NCBI GenBank assembly: GCA_021819245.1
Contig: JAKARI010000001.1
Span: 1-64,000 of the forward strand
Direction of reading: 5' to 3'
From: Pseudomonadota bacterium
GTDB lineage: Bacteria > Pseudomonadota > Gammaproteobacteria > Acidiferrobacterales > Acidiferrobacteraceae
Length of the DNA: 64,000 nucleotides
Numbering within the stretch: position 1 is the first letter of the stretch; the number at the start of each line of letters is the position of its first letter. The notes below the pieces were generated by a model that did no database searches, was not told the DNA's origin, and saw nothing but the letters and a program-made list of their open reading frames with translations. The position numbers and the translations under genes were made by a program. Below are positions 1-10,231 of this stretch, one piece after another.

Positions 1-12
1 CCAGCCTCTTCC

Positions 13-1389
13 AACATGAAATGAGTCTGGAGGAGGGGCTGTGTTTCTAACATGAAATGAGTCTGAAGCCGGATCGGGTTTTGTTCATGATAGGGAGATG
101 CAGACCCTTATGAACCTCGATAACCTGACCTCCATTGACCAGCTGGCCGAGTTTTTGTCCGGCACCCAGGCGGTGGCCTTTTCGGTCTTGAGCAGCCCCG
201 TCGCCCGTTATGAGTGGGTGCAAAAGACCTTGGTCCGATTCCGGTATCTCACCCTCTCCCGGGCCGACCAGGGGGTCGTGATCCGTGCCCTGATGAAGGT
301 CAGCGGCTATTCCCGGCAGCAGATCACGCGGCTCATCGCTCAGTACCGCACGACCGGCACCATCAGACGCCGCCAGAGGACCGTGGCGGGCTTTATCCCG
401 AAGTACACCCCGGCCGACATCCGGTTGCTCGCGGCGATGGATGAGCGCCATGACACGCCCTCGGGACCTGCGGTCAAGAAGCTCTGCGAGCGCGCGTGGC
501 GGCTCTTTGGGCAGGGCGAATACGAGCGCCTGGCGCAGGTCTCGGTCGCCCACCTCTACAACCTGCGCAAATCCCTTCCGTACACAAGGCTGCGGTGCCA
601 CTTCGAGAAGACCCGGCCGCGACAGATCCCGATCGGCGAACGCCGCAAACCGGCACCCGACGGACGTCCCGGCTACCTCCGCATCGATACCGTCCACCAG
701 GGGGATTACGACGGGAAAAAGGGCGTTTATCATGTGAATGCGGTTGATGAAGTCACGCAGTTCGAGGTGGTATGCACAGTCGAGAAGATCAGTGAATCGT
801 ACCTGATCCCGGTCCTCGAACAATTGCTGGGAACCTTCCCTTTCACAATACACGGTTTCCACTCGGACAACGGCTCGGAATACATCAACAAACGGGTCGC
901 CGAGCTCCTGGAGAAGCTCCTCATCACGTTCACGAAGTCGCGCTCCCGGCACTCCAATGACAATGCCTTGGCCGAGAGCAAGAATGGCTCCGTGGTGCGC
1001 AAGGTCTTTGGCTACAGCCACATCCCCAGCCGCTTCGCCCAACGGATCAATCTCTTCAACCAGGAGGTCCTCAATCCCTATGTGAATTATCACCGCCCCT
1101 GCTTCTTCCCGGAGGCCACCACGGATGCCAAAGGCCGCACCCGTAAGCGCTACCGCTATGGGGCCATGATGACCCCGTATGACAAGCTGAAATCCCTTCC
1201 CGGGGCGGAGACCTATTTGAAGCCGACTTTAAGCTTTGCGATACTAGACGAGGTCGCTTACGCCATCAGCGACAACCAGGCGGCGGACCGTCTTCAAAAG
1301 GCCCGCCAGAAGCTCTTTCACACCATTCGCGAACAGGACCTCAAATCTGGCTGAAGGTGGCCCCTGACTCTCACCCTCCAGACTCATTT
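13..1389 (+). mobile_element. Insertion sequence with integrase-core (rve/DDE) transposase; left boundary may lie upstream of the window
   Basis: 15-bp inverted repeats aaatgagtctggagg (19-33) and cctccagactcattt (1375-1389) flank the transposase ORF; a 17-bp direct repeat aacatgaaatgagtctg occurs at 13-29 and 49-65. Confidence 0.8.
98..1354 (+). CDS. Integrase-core (DDE) transposase
   Basis: 418-aa ORF with rve-like core (RIDTVHQGDYDGKKGVYHVNAVDEVTQ, FHSDNGSEYIN, NDNALAESKNG); flanked by inverted repeats. Confidence 0.88.
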   Translation: MQTLMNLDNLTSIDQLAEFLSGTQAVAFSVLSSPVARYEWVQKTLVRFRYLTLSRADQGVVIRALMKVSGYSRQQITRLIAQYRTTGTIRRRQRTVAGFIPKYTPADIRLLAAMDERHDTPSGPAVKKLCERAWRLFGQGEYERLAQVSVAHLYNLRKSLPYTRLRCHFEKTRPRQIPIGERRKPAPDGRPGYLRIDTVHQGDYDGKKGVYHVNAVDEVTQFEVVCTVEKISESYLIPVLEQLLGTFPFTIHGFHSDNGSEYINKRVAELLEKLLITFTKSRSRHSNDNALAESKNGSVVRKVFGYSHIPSRFAQRINLFNQEVLNPYVNYHRPCFFPEATTDAKGRTRKRYRYGAMMTPYDKLKSLPGAETYLKPTLSFAILDEVAYAISDNQAADRLQKARQKLFHTIREQDLKSG

Positions 1390-1580
1390 AGGGATTGGAA
1401 AATACTGGCCCCGCGCCAGGGTGCCCCAAACAGCGGCCGCGCGGGCCCGCAGGGTGCCCGAGCCCTGCGCCCACCCCTTGCCGGCACTGATGGCGGGCCG
1501 CTCGCCTTTTTGCACGGGCGCGCCCTGCGGGCCGGTGGACGAAAAACGGGACTGGGGAATACGCCGCAATACCGCGATGA

Positions 1581-2978
1581 TCAGCGGTTCTGAGAGGCCC
1601 CGCGACGCCGTTCGGCAGACAGCTGGAGGCCGTACTGGAACATCCGTTCCAGCAACAGGGGCGGCAAGATGAAAAGATCGTACAGGGTACTCACGGTGCC
1701 CGCGACCGCCACCACCACGCGGCCGGCCAACCGGAACCCGAAGGACGAGATGCGCACGAGGGTCTCGACGAGGATGCCGGTGACGGTGCGCAGGGCGTAG
1801 ATAAAGGCCTCGAGCGGAATGGCCACCAAGGCCATAAGGCAGGGCAGCACGAACGCGAGCAGGGACTCGGCAACGGTCTGCCAAAGCGGCAGATCAGGGA
1901 TCACGACGCCCTTCACCACCCCGGCCGCGGGAACTGCGCTCTCGCGCACGAAGGCCAATACCACCTGCAGGGCCGCGAGCATGATGAGTGCCACGATGGC
2001 GCCCGCCGCCGCTATGCGCCGCGCGCGCTTGGTCAGCATCGCCACTACGCCAAAAAGATGGGTGATGTCGAGCGCATCGAACAAGACGATGCCCGCCACC
2101 ACCTCGACTGCGATCAGGACGCCTGCGGCCACTTGCGAGGCCGGCTCGCCCGCCACCACGAAACCCTCACCGACCCCAAGCCAGCGCAGGGGGGCGGCGA
2201 TCAGATGGGCATTCATAAGGGCAGCGCCTGTGGCCACTAGCAGCACCAGGCCCGCGGCCAACAGGCGCGAGGCCGCGGAGGTGACCAGCGCGCGATCCAG
2301 CGGGGACACCTGCTCGGACAGGGCCTGATAACGCTCCACGGCCTCGTGGATGCCAAATGCCGACTCCGCCACCCGCGCCAACCGGTTGTCGACACGCTCG
2401 AGTCTTCGTGCGACCGTCTGCCACATGAGCTGGGCGCGGGCCAGCGCGCGGTGCCGCTCGGCCACCACCTTACGGCGCTCGCGCAGGGCCTGATCCTGCG
2501 CGGTCTGGACCAAGGCCTGAAACCCCGCCTGCACGCGCTCGGCCACACCATCATCGCCGGTCTTTAAGCGCGCGACGGCGGCAACCGCCTTGGTCCATTC
2601 CGGCGAGGGCTGCGGGATCTCCCCGGACCGCTGAAACTCCTCCTCCCATTGCGCGATCTGGCGCAGCAGGACCTCCTGCAAGGCCGGAAACCCCTGGACA
2701 TCGCGCCGCACGACCTCGTCGAGGCGGGCCCACTCGCGCTCGATCTTCAAGACCGCATCGGCCCGCGCCTGGGCCTGCAGCAGGGCCCGATTGCGTCTGT
2801 GGATATCGGCCGCGCCCGCGCTTAAGAATAATGCCATGAGCGTCAGCGGGTGGCGCACGAGGCGCGAGAGGGCGCGCATGCCTTTATGGAAGTAAGGCCG
2901 GGCCACATACATGACGAGCCACGCCGCCACCACCGCCGCGGCCCAAGGCCCCCCTGGCATCCAATAGGAAATGTCCAT
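1581..2978 (-). CDS. Hypothetical multipass membrane protein with central charged/coiled-coil region
   Basis: 465-aa ORF with several hydrophobic segments flanking a charged helical region; no family recognised. Confidence 0.7.
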   Translation of the reverse strand: MDISYWMPGGPWAAAVVAAWLVMYVARPYFHKGMRALSRLVRHPLTLMALFLSAGAADIHRRNRALLQAQARADAVLKIEREWARLDEVVRRDVQGFPALQEVLLRQIAQWEEEFQRSGEIPQPSPEWTKAVAAVARLKTGDDGVAERVQAGFQALVQTAQDQALRERRKVVAERHRALARAQLMWQTVARRLERVDNRLARVAESAFGIHEAVERYQALSEQVSPLDRALVTSAASRLLAAGLVLLVATGAALMNAHLIAAPLRWLGVGEGFVVAGEPASQVAAGVLIAVEVVAGIVLFDALDITHLFGVVAMLTKRARRIAAAGAIVALIMLAALQVVLAFVRESAVPAAGVVKGVVIPDLPLWQTVAESLLAFVLPCLMALVAIPLEAFIYALRTVTGILVETLVRISSFGFRLAGRVVVAVAGTVSTLYDLFILPPLLLERMFQYGLQLSAERRRGASQNR

Positions 2979-3081
2979 ACAGCCGCCCTCCGAAACTTAC
3001 GGGGTAGCGACTGCATACCATAGATAGCCCTGGCACGCCAAGCAGCCCCGATAGGCCGGGCCCGATACAAGACCGGCGGCC

Positions 3082-4002
3082 TTAGGGGCGGTCCTCGGCA
3101 GTTTTGCGCGCCACCAGATCCTCCCGTTTCAGGCCAAGCCACATAACGATAGGGCTTGCTACCAAAACGGACCCATAGGTCCCCACGACGATACCGACGG
3201 TCATGGCCAGGGCGAAACCGAACAGCACCGGCCCCCCGAGAAATAGCATCGACAAGACCATCATCTGGGTCAAAAGGTGCGTCATGATAGTACGCGAGAG
3301 GGTCCGGGTGATGGCGCTATCGATCACCTCCGCGGTCGTGCCGGTGCGCATGCGCCGGAAGTTCTCGCGAATCCTGTCGAATACCACCACCGTGTCATTC
3401 ACCGAATATCCGAGCACGGCGAGCACCGCAGCCAGCACGGTCAATGAGAAACTGATATGAAAAAGCGCAAACACCCCAAGCACGATGACCACATCGTGTA
3501 TGGTCGCAATGATCGCGCCGACGGCAAACCGCCATTCGAAACGCACGGTGAGATAGATCGTGATTCCGATCGCTACAAACAAAAGGGCGAGCGCACCTTG
3601 ATCGGCAAGCTCCGAACCGACCTCGGGACCCACATACTCCACGCTGCGCAGGCTCGCCCCGGGATAGCGCGCCGACACCAACCGTAAGACCCGCACCGCA
3701 AGCGCCTTGCCCTTGGTGGCGCGCGTGGGCAGACGGATCAAGACCTTGCTTGCAGTCCCGTAATTTTCCACGCGCGCATGGCGATAATGATGGGTCACGA
3801 GCAGCCGGCGGATCGCGGAGGCCGGGGTGGCGGCATTGAACTGAAGCTCGATCACGGTGCCGCCGGTGAAATCCACGTTCAGATTCAGGCCGCGGGCAAC
3901 GAGCGCCGCGACCGCGACGGCAAACAGAATGAGCGACACAAACACCGTGGTGCGCGCATAGCGCATGAACGGCAGGTCACGTTTGATGCGGAAAAATTCC
4001 AT
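3082..4002 (-). CDS. secF: Protein translocase subunit SecF
   Basis: 306 aa; motifs GLNLNVDFTGGTVIEL and GYSVNDTVVVFDRIRENFR; adjacent to secD and yajC. Confidence 0.97.
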   Translation of the reverse strand: MEFFRIKRDLPFMRYARTTVFVSLILFAVAVAALVARGLNLNVDFTGGTVIELQFNAATPASAIRRLLVTHHYRHARVENYGTASKVLIRLPTRATKGKALAVRVLRLVSARYPGASLRSVEYVGPEVGSELADQGALALLFVAIGITIYLTVRFEWRFAVGAIIATIHDVVIVLGVFALFHISFSLTVLAAVLAVLGYSVNDTVVVFDRIRENFRRMRTGTTAEVIDSAITRTLSRTIMTHLLTQMMVLSMLFLGGPVLFGFALAMTVGIVVGTYGSVLVASPIVMWLGLKREDLVARKTAEDRP

Positions 4003-5880
4003 TTATATGCTCACATGTGCCAGCCGGCGGCGGCGCCCATACACGGCGTTGACGAATGCCCTCGTAACCAGGATGGCGCTAAAAAGCGAGGTGAGGATCC
4101 CCAGACACAAGGTGATCGCAAACCCCCGGACCGAGCCGGATCCCAGCCAAAAGAGCGCGAGCCCGGCGATAAAGGTCGTCATATTCGAGTCCACGATCGT
4201 CCCCATCGCCTTGTCGAAACCGGCCGAGATAGCGGCCTGCGGGGAGTTTTTATTGCGCAGCTCCTCGCGTATGCGCTCGAAAATGAGCACATTGGCATCG
4301 ATCGCCATGCCCACGGTCAGGGCGATGCCGGCGATGCCAGGTAACGTCAGGGTCGCCTGCAAGACCGAGAGCACAGCCACCAGCAGCACGACATTGCTCG
4401 CAAGCGCGATGGCCGCCAGGACCCCGAAGATCCGGTAATAGATGGCCATGAACACAGCGATCGCAAGAAACCCAAACAGGGTCGCGTAGAAGCCCCGGGT
4501 GATGTTGGCCGCCCCCAGGCTCGGTCCGACGGTCCGCTCGGCGATGATGCTCACGGGCGCCGCCAGCGCCCCGGCGCGCAGCAAAAGCGCCAGATTGCGG
4601 GCCTGACGGATACTGCCAATGCCCGTAATCTGGAAACTGCCGCCCAAGGCCTCGCGGATGACGGGTGCTGTGATCACGCGTTCGATCTTGTGGGTCACAC
4701 GCTCGCGCCGGCCGTCGGGCCCGCGTATCGGGACCCCCTGATCGTTACGCTTGAGATGCGACTGGACCTCGACATACACCACCGCCATGCGCTGACCGAC
4801 GTTGCGGCGCGTGACACGGGCATTGATGGCCGCGCCGCGGCCATTGAGCGTGATGTTCACCACCGGCTGCCCGCTCTGCGGATCGACGCCGGCCGAGGCA
4901 TTGGTGATATCGTCGCCGGAGTACAAGACGCGGTCATAGAGCAGGATCGGCTGGCCGTGCCGGTCGTAATAGATGCGCGTCCCCGGCGGGGGGCCGCTTG
5001 CGAGGGCCGAAGACAGGCTGTCTTTGCTGTCGACCATGTGGATCTCAAGGGTCGCGGTGCGCCCCAGGATCTCCTTGGCACGCGCGATATCCTCGACACC
5101 CGGCAGCTCGACTACGATACGCGAGCGCCCCTCCTGCTGAATGACCGGGGCGGCCACGCCCAATTCGTTCACCCGCCGCCGCAGCGCCGTCAGGTTCTGC
5201 TCGAGGGCGTAATGCCGCCGGGCGGACATGGCGGCCGGCGTCATGACCGCCTGCAGGCTGCCATGCGGCCCCGAGGTCACGGCAAGGTCGGTAAATTGCC
5301 GGGCTATCAGGCGCTCTGCCTCATGCGCCTGGGCGGCGTTGCGAAACCGCAACTCCACGACCCCAGCCTTGGTAAGCCGCGCCCGGCGATAGCGGATATG
5401 GTGGTGGCGCAGGGCCCGGCGCAGGGCCCGGGTATCTTCCACCAGCGCCTTGTGCAGCGCCGCATGCATGTCCACACGCAGCAAGAAATGGACTCCGCCG
5501 CGCAGATCGAGCCCGAGGTACATGGGACGCGCCCCCAGGGCGCGAAGCCACGCCGGGTCGGCCGGCGCCAAGGCAAGGGCCGTATGAAATCCCGATCCCA
5601 GCTTCTGGCCGATCAGATCGCGGGCGCGCATCTGCACGCCGGCGCGCGCAAAGCGGATCTGCAGGCCCTTGCCGGCGCGGCTTATCCGTTTATAGGGGAG
5701 GTGGGCGGCCGCAAGCAAGGTGCGCACCTCAGCCACGGTCGCGCGATGTATGGTCGCGCCGTGCGTGGCCTGAATCTCGACCGCCGGATTGTCACCGTAA
5801 ATATTCGGGAGCGCATAGATCACGCCCAACACGACGATGAGCCCGATCAGGGCGTTTTTCCACCAGGGATACTGATTCAT
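4003..5880 (-). CDS. secD: Protein translocase subunit SecD
   Basis: MYLGLDLRGGVHFLLRVDM and GIALTVGMAIDANVLIFERIREELR motifs; ATG at 5880 (MNQYPWWKNALI) preferred over the longer ORF start. Confidence 0.97.
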   Translation of the reverse strand: MNQYPWWKNALIGLIVVLGVIYALPNIYGDNPAVEIQATHGATIHRATVAEVRTLLAAAHLPYKRISRAGKGLQIRFARAGVQMRARDLIGQKLGSGFHTALALAPADPAWLRALGARPMYLGLDLRGGVHFLLRVDMHAALHKALVEDTRALRRALRHHHIRYRRARLTKAGVVELRFRNAAQAHEAERLIARQFTDLAVTSGPHGSLQAVMTPAAMSARRHYALEQNLTALRRRVNELGVAAPVIQQEGRSRIVVELPGVEDIARAKEILGRTATLEIHMVDSKDSLSSALASGPPPGTRIYYDRHGQPILLYDRVLYSGDDITNASAGVDPQSGQPVVNITLNGRGAAINARVTRRNVGQRMAVVYVEVQSHLKRNDQGVPIRGPDGRRERVTHKIERVITAPVIREALGGSFQITGIGSIRQARNLALLLRAGALAAPVSIIAERTVGPSLGAANITRGFYATLFGFLAIAVFMAIYYRIFGVLAAIALASNVVLLVAVLSVLQATLTLPGIAGIALTVGMAIDANVLIFERIREELRNKNSPQAAISAGFDKAMGTIVDSNMTTFIAGLALFWLGSGSVRGFAITLCLGILTSLFSAILVTRAFVNAVYGRRRRLAHVSI

Positions 5881-5884
5881 CGGC

Positions 5885-6238
5885 CTATCGCTTCTTCCCG
5901 ATGGTGTCCTTCCCGATGGTATCCTTCGGCAACACAAGCTGCACGGAAGACGTCTGAATCTGCACCACGACCCCCGGGGCCACCTCAACCTTGGAATATT
6001 GCGGGTTGACCTCGGTCAGCCGGCCGAGCATGCCCCCGGCCACCACGACCTCATCGCCCGGGGTCAGCGCCGCCAGCATCGCCCGTTGCTCGCGGGCGCG
6101 CTTGTTCTGCGGGCGCATGATCAGGAAATACATCAACACCACGATCAGGATTAAGGGCAGGAACTGAAACAGGCCGGCGGCCTCTGATGGGGGCGCGGCG
6201 GGCGCCGCCGCCCAGGCATTGCTGATGATATGTATCAT
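5885..6238 (-). CDS. yajC: Preprotein translocase subunit YajC
   Basis: 117 aa; FLPLILIVVLMYFLIMRPQNKR and LTPGDEVVVAGGMLG; located between tgt and secD. Confidence 0.96.
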   Translation of the reverse strand: MIHIISNAWAAAPAAPPSEAAGLFQFLPLILIVVLMYFLIMRPQNKRAREQRAMLAALTPGDEVVVAGGMLGRLTEVNPQYSKVEVAPGVVVQIQTSSVQLVLPKDTIGKDTIGKKR

Positions 6239-6247
6239 GATTTCCCT

Positions 6248-7423
<1,176 letters not shown>

Positions 7424-7500
7424 CTAGCGCAAATGTCCGTGGTTTGCCACAGGCACGCAGGACGTCTGCATACCGCCGGACCCGCATGCGGCATCCGCCT

Positions 7501-8577
7501 TCATGTCACCAAGCCCCCGGGTCCTTGCGCATGAGCGCCTTCCAAGGGCATGGCGCGCCACAGCAGCATGGCATCGCCATAGCTAAAGAAGCGATACCGC
7601 GCCGCGACCGCCCGGCGATAGGCGTTCATGACGCGCTCATGGCCCGCGAAGGCGCAGACCAGCATGAGGAGCGTGGAGCGCGGCAGGTGAAAGTTCGTGA
7701 TAAGGCCCTCGATCACTTGGAACCGGAATCCCCCCTGAATAAAAAGATCGGTATCGCCGGCGTAGGGTTGGAGCGTCCCGGAGGCGGCCGCCGCCTCCAG
7801 GGCCCGCGCGGTCGTCGTCCCCACCGCCACGACCCGCCCGCCGCGCGCCTGCGCCGCCGCGATCGCCGCTACGCAATCCTCCGAGACCAAGACGCGCTCG
7901 GGGTGCAAGCGCCCCTGCGCCAACGCCTCGGGACGCACCGGCCGAAACGTCCCGGCGCCCACGTGGAGCGTCACAAACGCACTCTCCACGCCCTGGCGCG
8001 TAAGCCGCGCCAGCAGATCCTCATCAAAATGGAGGCCGGCGGTGGGTGCGGCCACCGCCCCGGGGGCCCGGGCGTACACTGTCTGATAGCGGGTCCTGTC
8101 GTCCTCGTTGTCGGGGCGCGTGATATAAGGCGGCAGGGGGACGTGGCCGACCCGGTCGATGAGCCCCATCACATCTTCGGACCCGCTAAAAAGGACCTCG
8201 GTGAATTCCCCGGCACGGCCCAGCACCGTGGCGCGCAGGCCGCCCTCGAGGATAAGGACTTCGCCTATACGGGGCGACTTGCTGGCCCGCAGCGCCACAT
8301 GCGCGCGACCATCGCCATCGAGAAAGCGCTCCAACAGCATCTCGACGCGGCCGCCTGTGGCCCGCTGCCCGTAAAATCGCGCCGGCACCACCCGCGTATC
8401 ATTGAAGACCAGCAGATCGCCGGGCCGCACATAGTCCGTGAGATCCGCGAATCGCCTGTCCTCCAACCCCTCATCACCCTGGCCAACCACCATCAAGCGG
8501 CTCGCGCTGCGGGGCGAGATCGGGGTCTGGGCGATCAACTCGGGAGGCAGATCGTAGTCAAAGGGATCAAAGGGCAT
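7501..8577 (-). CDS. queA: S-adenosylmethionine:tRNA ribosyltransferase-isomerase QueA
   Basis: FDYDLPPELIAQTPISPRSASRLMV, DLLVFNDTRVVPARFYG, TAGLHFDEDLL, THVGAGTF-like region, NFHLPRSTLLMLV; ATG chosen at 8577. Confidence 0.97.
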   Translation of the reverse strand: MPFDPFDYDLPPELIAQTPISPRSASRLMVVGQGDEGLEDRRFADLTDYVRPGDLLVFNDTRVVPARFYGQRATGGRVEMLLERFLDGDGRAHVALRASKSPRIGEVLILEGGLRATVLGRAGEFTEVLFSGSEDVMGLIDRVGHVPLPPYITRPDNEDDRTRYQTVYARAPGAVAAPTAGLHFDEDLLARLTRQGVESAFVTLHVGAGTFRPVRPEALAQGRLHPERVLVSEDCVAAIAAAQARGGRVVAVGTTTARALEAAAASGTLQPYAGDTDLFIQGGFRFQVIEGLITNFHLPRSTLLMLVCAFAGHERVMNAYRRAVAARYRFFSYGDAMLLWRAMPLEGAHAQGPGGLVT

Positions 8578-8647
8578 GGGGCGACGATTATACGGGAAAG
8601 GCGCCCGCACTGTTGCGCCACCGCCAAACCCGCTATACTGCGCGCGC

Positions 8648-8734
8648 GCCGGGATGGCGGAACTGGCAGACGCGCCGGACTCAAAATCCGGTGGTAGAGA
8701 TACCGTGTGGGTTCGACCCCCTCTCCCGGCACCA
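8648..8734 (+). tRNA. tRNA-Leu (anticodon CAA)
   Basis: Acceptor gccggga/tcccggc, anticodon arm ccgga-ctCAAaa-tccgg, long variable arm, T-loop gggttcgacccc, encoded CCA. Confidence 0.95.
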
Positions 8735-8866
8735 ATAAAAACAAGCGCTTAGAAAACATCCTGACAGACTCTTCTCTTGCGATAATCCCGCGACAGCCCG
8801 TTGTCGGGAGCTACCTGCCGACACACCCCAATGCGGGCTGATGCGCCATTGGCACCAGCGGCGCAG

Positions 8867-9904
8867 TTAAGTAGGGGTGCGCCCGGCCTCAGCACGCTCG
8901 ATCATACGCATGACCTCGGGGTTCGCGTTACATACGCTGATCTGGACCTGGGGGTTCTTCTCACGAAACACTCGAAACACCTCATCGGCAAACGCCTGAC
9001 CGATCGCAGTCACGCCAGTGAAATCGAGTACAACATGCTTGAATCGCTCGAACCGTGCCAGCAGGCGCTTGGCCTGGGATCGCGAAACCAGATTGTCATC
9101 ACCATAACGCATGAGATTAACTGGGACCACGGTGTTGGTAAACCCATAGTCCTCGCCGGACGTAAACTTATCGAATACTTGGCGCGCGGTTCGGGCCGTG
9201 TGATTGTGCAACTCCATCATCACAAGTGTTCCTTTCGTTGACGATGATGATTGCAGGATCCAGTCTTCAGTCTCGTGGAACTCGTGCGAGAAAAACACGC
9301 CACCCGAGAGGATAAGGAACTCGTCGAACATACGCGAGGCAAAAAAGATCCCTTCGCCCGTGTGGTTGGCCGGATCGGTCGTCAGCTTGCCCTTGGCAAG
9401 CTCGAGAACGGAATGACGCTCATCGGCAAGATGCAGTGCGGCCTGAATCTTCTTGAAAATGCCTATGCCGTCATCGATCAGGGTAATTTTTGTTGCGGCG
9501 GCGGTCTTCGCGAACTCTACCGTGACCGAGGTCCCTTCAGAATGATCAATCGCATTATTCAGCATCTCCGTAAAACCGTAGTGCCAGATATCCCGGACGT
9601 TATCGGGGTGGCCCCCAAGCGCCGGCGCGACATCTTCGCGCCAAACACGATCCTCAGCCAATCCGGCCAGCAGATATCGCCTGTGCCAGGTGATAAGGGG
9701 GGCTAGGCGATAGACCCGGCTGCGGGTATGTCCTTCTGCAGTGAGTATGCCTTCCTTGAGCAACTGCTGAAGATATTTATGGATGGCCTGGCGCGTGCAC
9801 CGGAACCTCTCGGCGGCAACCCGCGCGATATCGGCCGGGTGCCTATCGACGTTTTCGATGATAAAGGTGCGCGCGGCCGCGCCTCGCTTTCGCAGGATCG
9901 CCAT
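8867..9904 (-). CDS. HTH + GHKL (HATPase_c) + STAS-like (DUF4325-type) regulatory protein
   Basis: N-terminal winged-HTH-like segment (RFRCTRQAIHKYLQQLLKEGIL), GHKL N-box-like FTEMLNNAIDHS and DDGIGIF, C-terminal STAS-like domain (VVLDFTGVTAIGQAFADEVFRVF). ATG at 9904 preferred over TTG at 9919. Confidence 0.85.
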   Translation of the reverse strand: MAILRKRGAAARTFIIENVDRHPADIARVAAERFRCTRQAIHKYLQQLLKEGILTAEGHTRSRVYRLAPLITWHRRYLLAGLAEDRVWREDVAPALGGHPDNVRDIWHYGFTEMLNNAIDHSEGTSVTVEFAKTAAATKITLIDDGIGIFKKIQAALHLADERHSVLELAKGKLTTDPANHTGEGIFFASRMFDEFLILSGGVFFSHEFHETEDWILQSSSSTKGTLVMMELHNHTARTARQVFDKFTSGEDYGFTNTVVPVNLMRYGDDNLVSRSQAKRLLARFERFKHVVLDFTGVTAIGQAFADEVFRVFREKNPQVQISVCNANPEVMRMIERAEAGRTPT

Positions 9905-9910
9905 ACTGCC

Positions 9911-9967
9911 TATTGTCAACCTATGATTGGCTATTTGTCAACTTATTTAGGAGAGATTGTTAACTTA
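9911..9967. promoter_or_regulatory. Candidate operator: three direct repeats TTGTYAACYTA at exact 22-bp spacing
   Basis: ttgtcaaccta (9913), ttgtcaactta (9935), ttgttaactta (9957), immediately upstream of the ATG at 9904 of the HTH-GHKL-STAS gene. Confidence 0.7.
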
Positions 9968-10231
9968 CGGAGTAGAACGCGCACAACATGGGATCCCATG
10001 CCCAGCCAATACCAACCGCCATGTGAACGTGGGGCCTTGAGGGCCAGGATTGACCATGAGGGGTCCCGGCGTCCCCCTGTACCCGACATCCACGTCCGCC
10101 CTAGAACGCGCTTGCGAATACCGCCGCAAAAAAGCGGGTGGCGGAAACGCTTGCGCGTCATCGACAGATCTTTCTATAAGGGCGCAGAACGGGCGTTATG
10201 AACCTGCGACTGGACATCCCATTCGCGTTCC

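Noticed and set aside
47-1093. 348-aa minus-strand ORF over the IS
   Set aside because: Antisense to the transposase; no protein-family signal.
4690-6009. 439-aa plus-strand ORF
   Set aside because: Antisense to secD; low-complexity Arg/His/Gly-rich shadow ORF.
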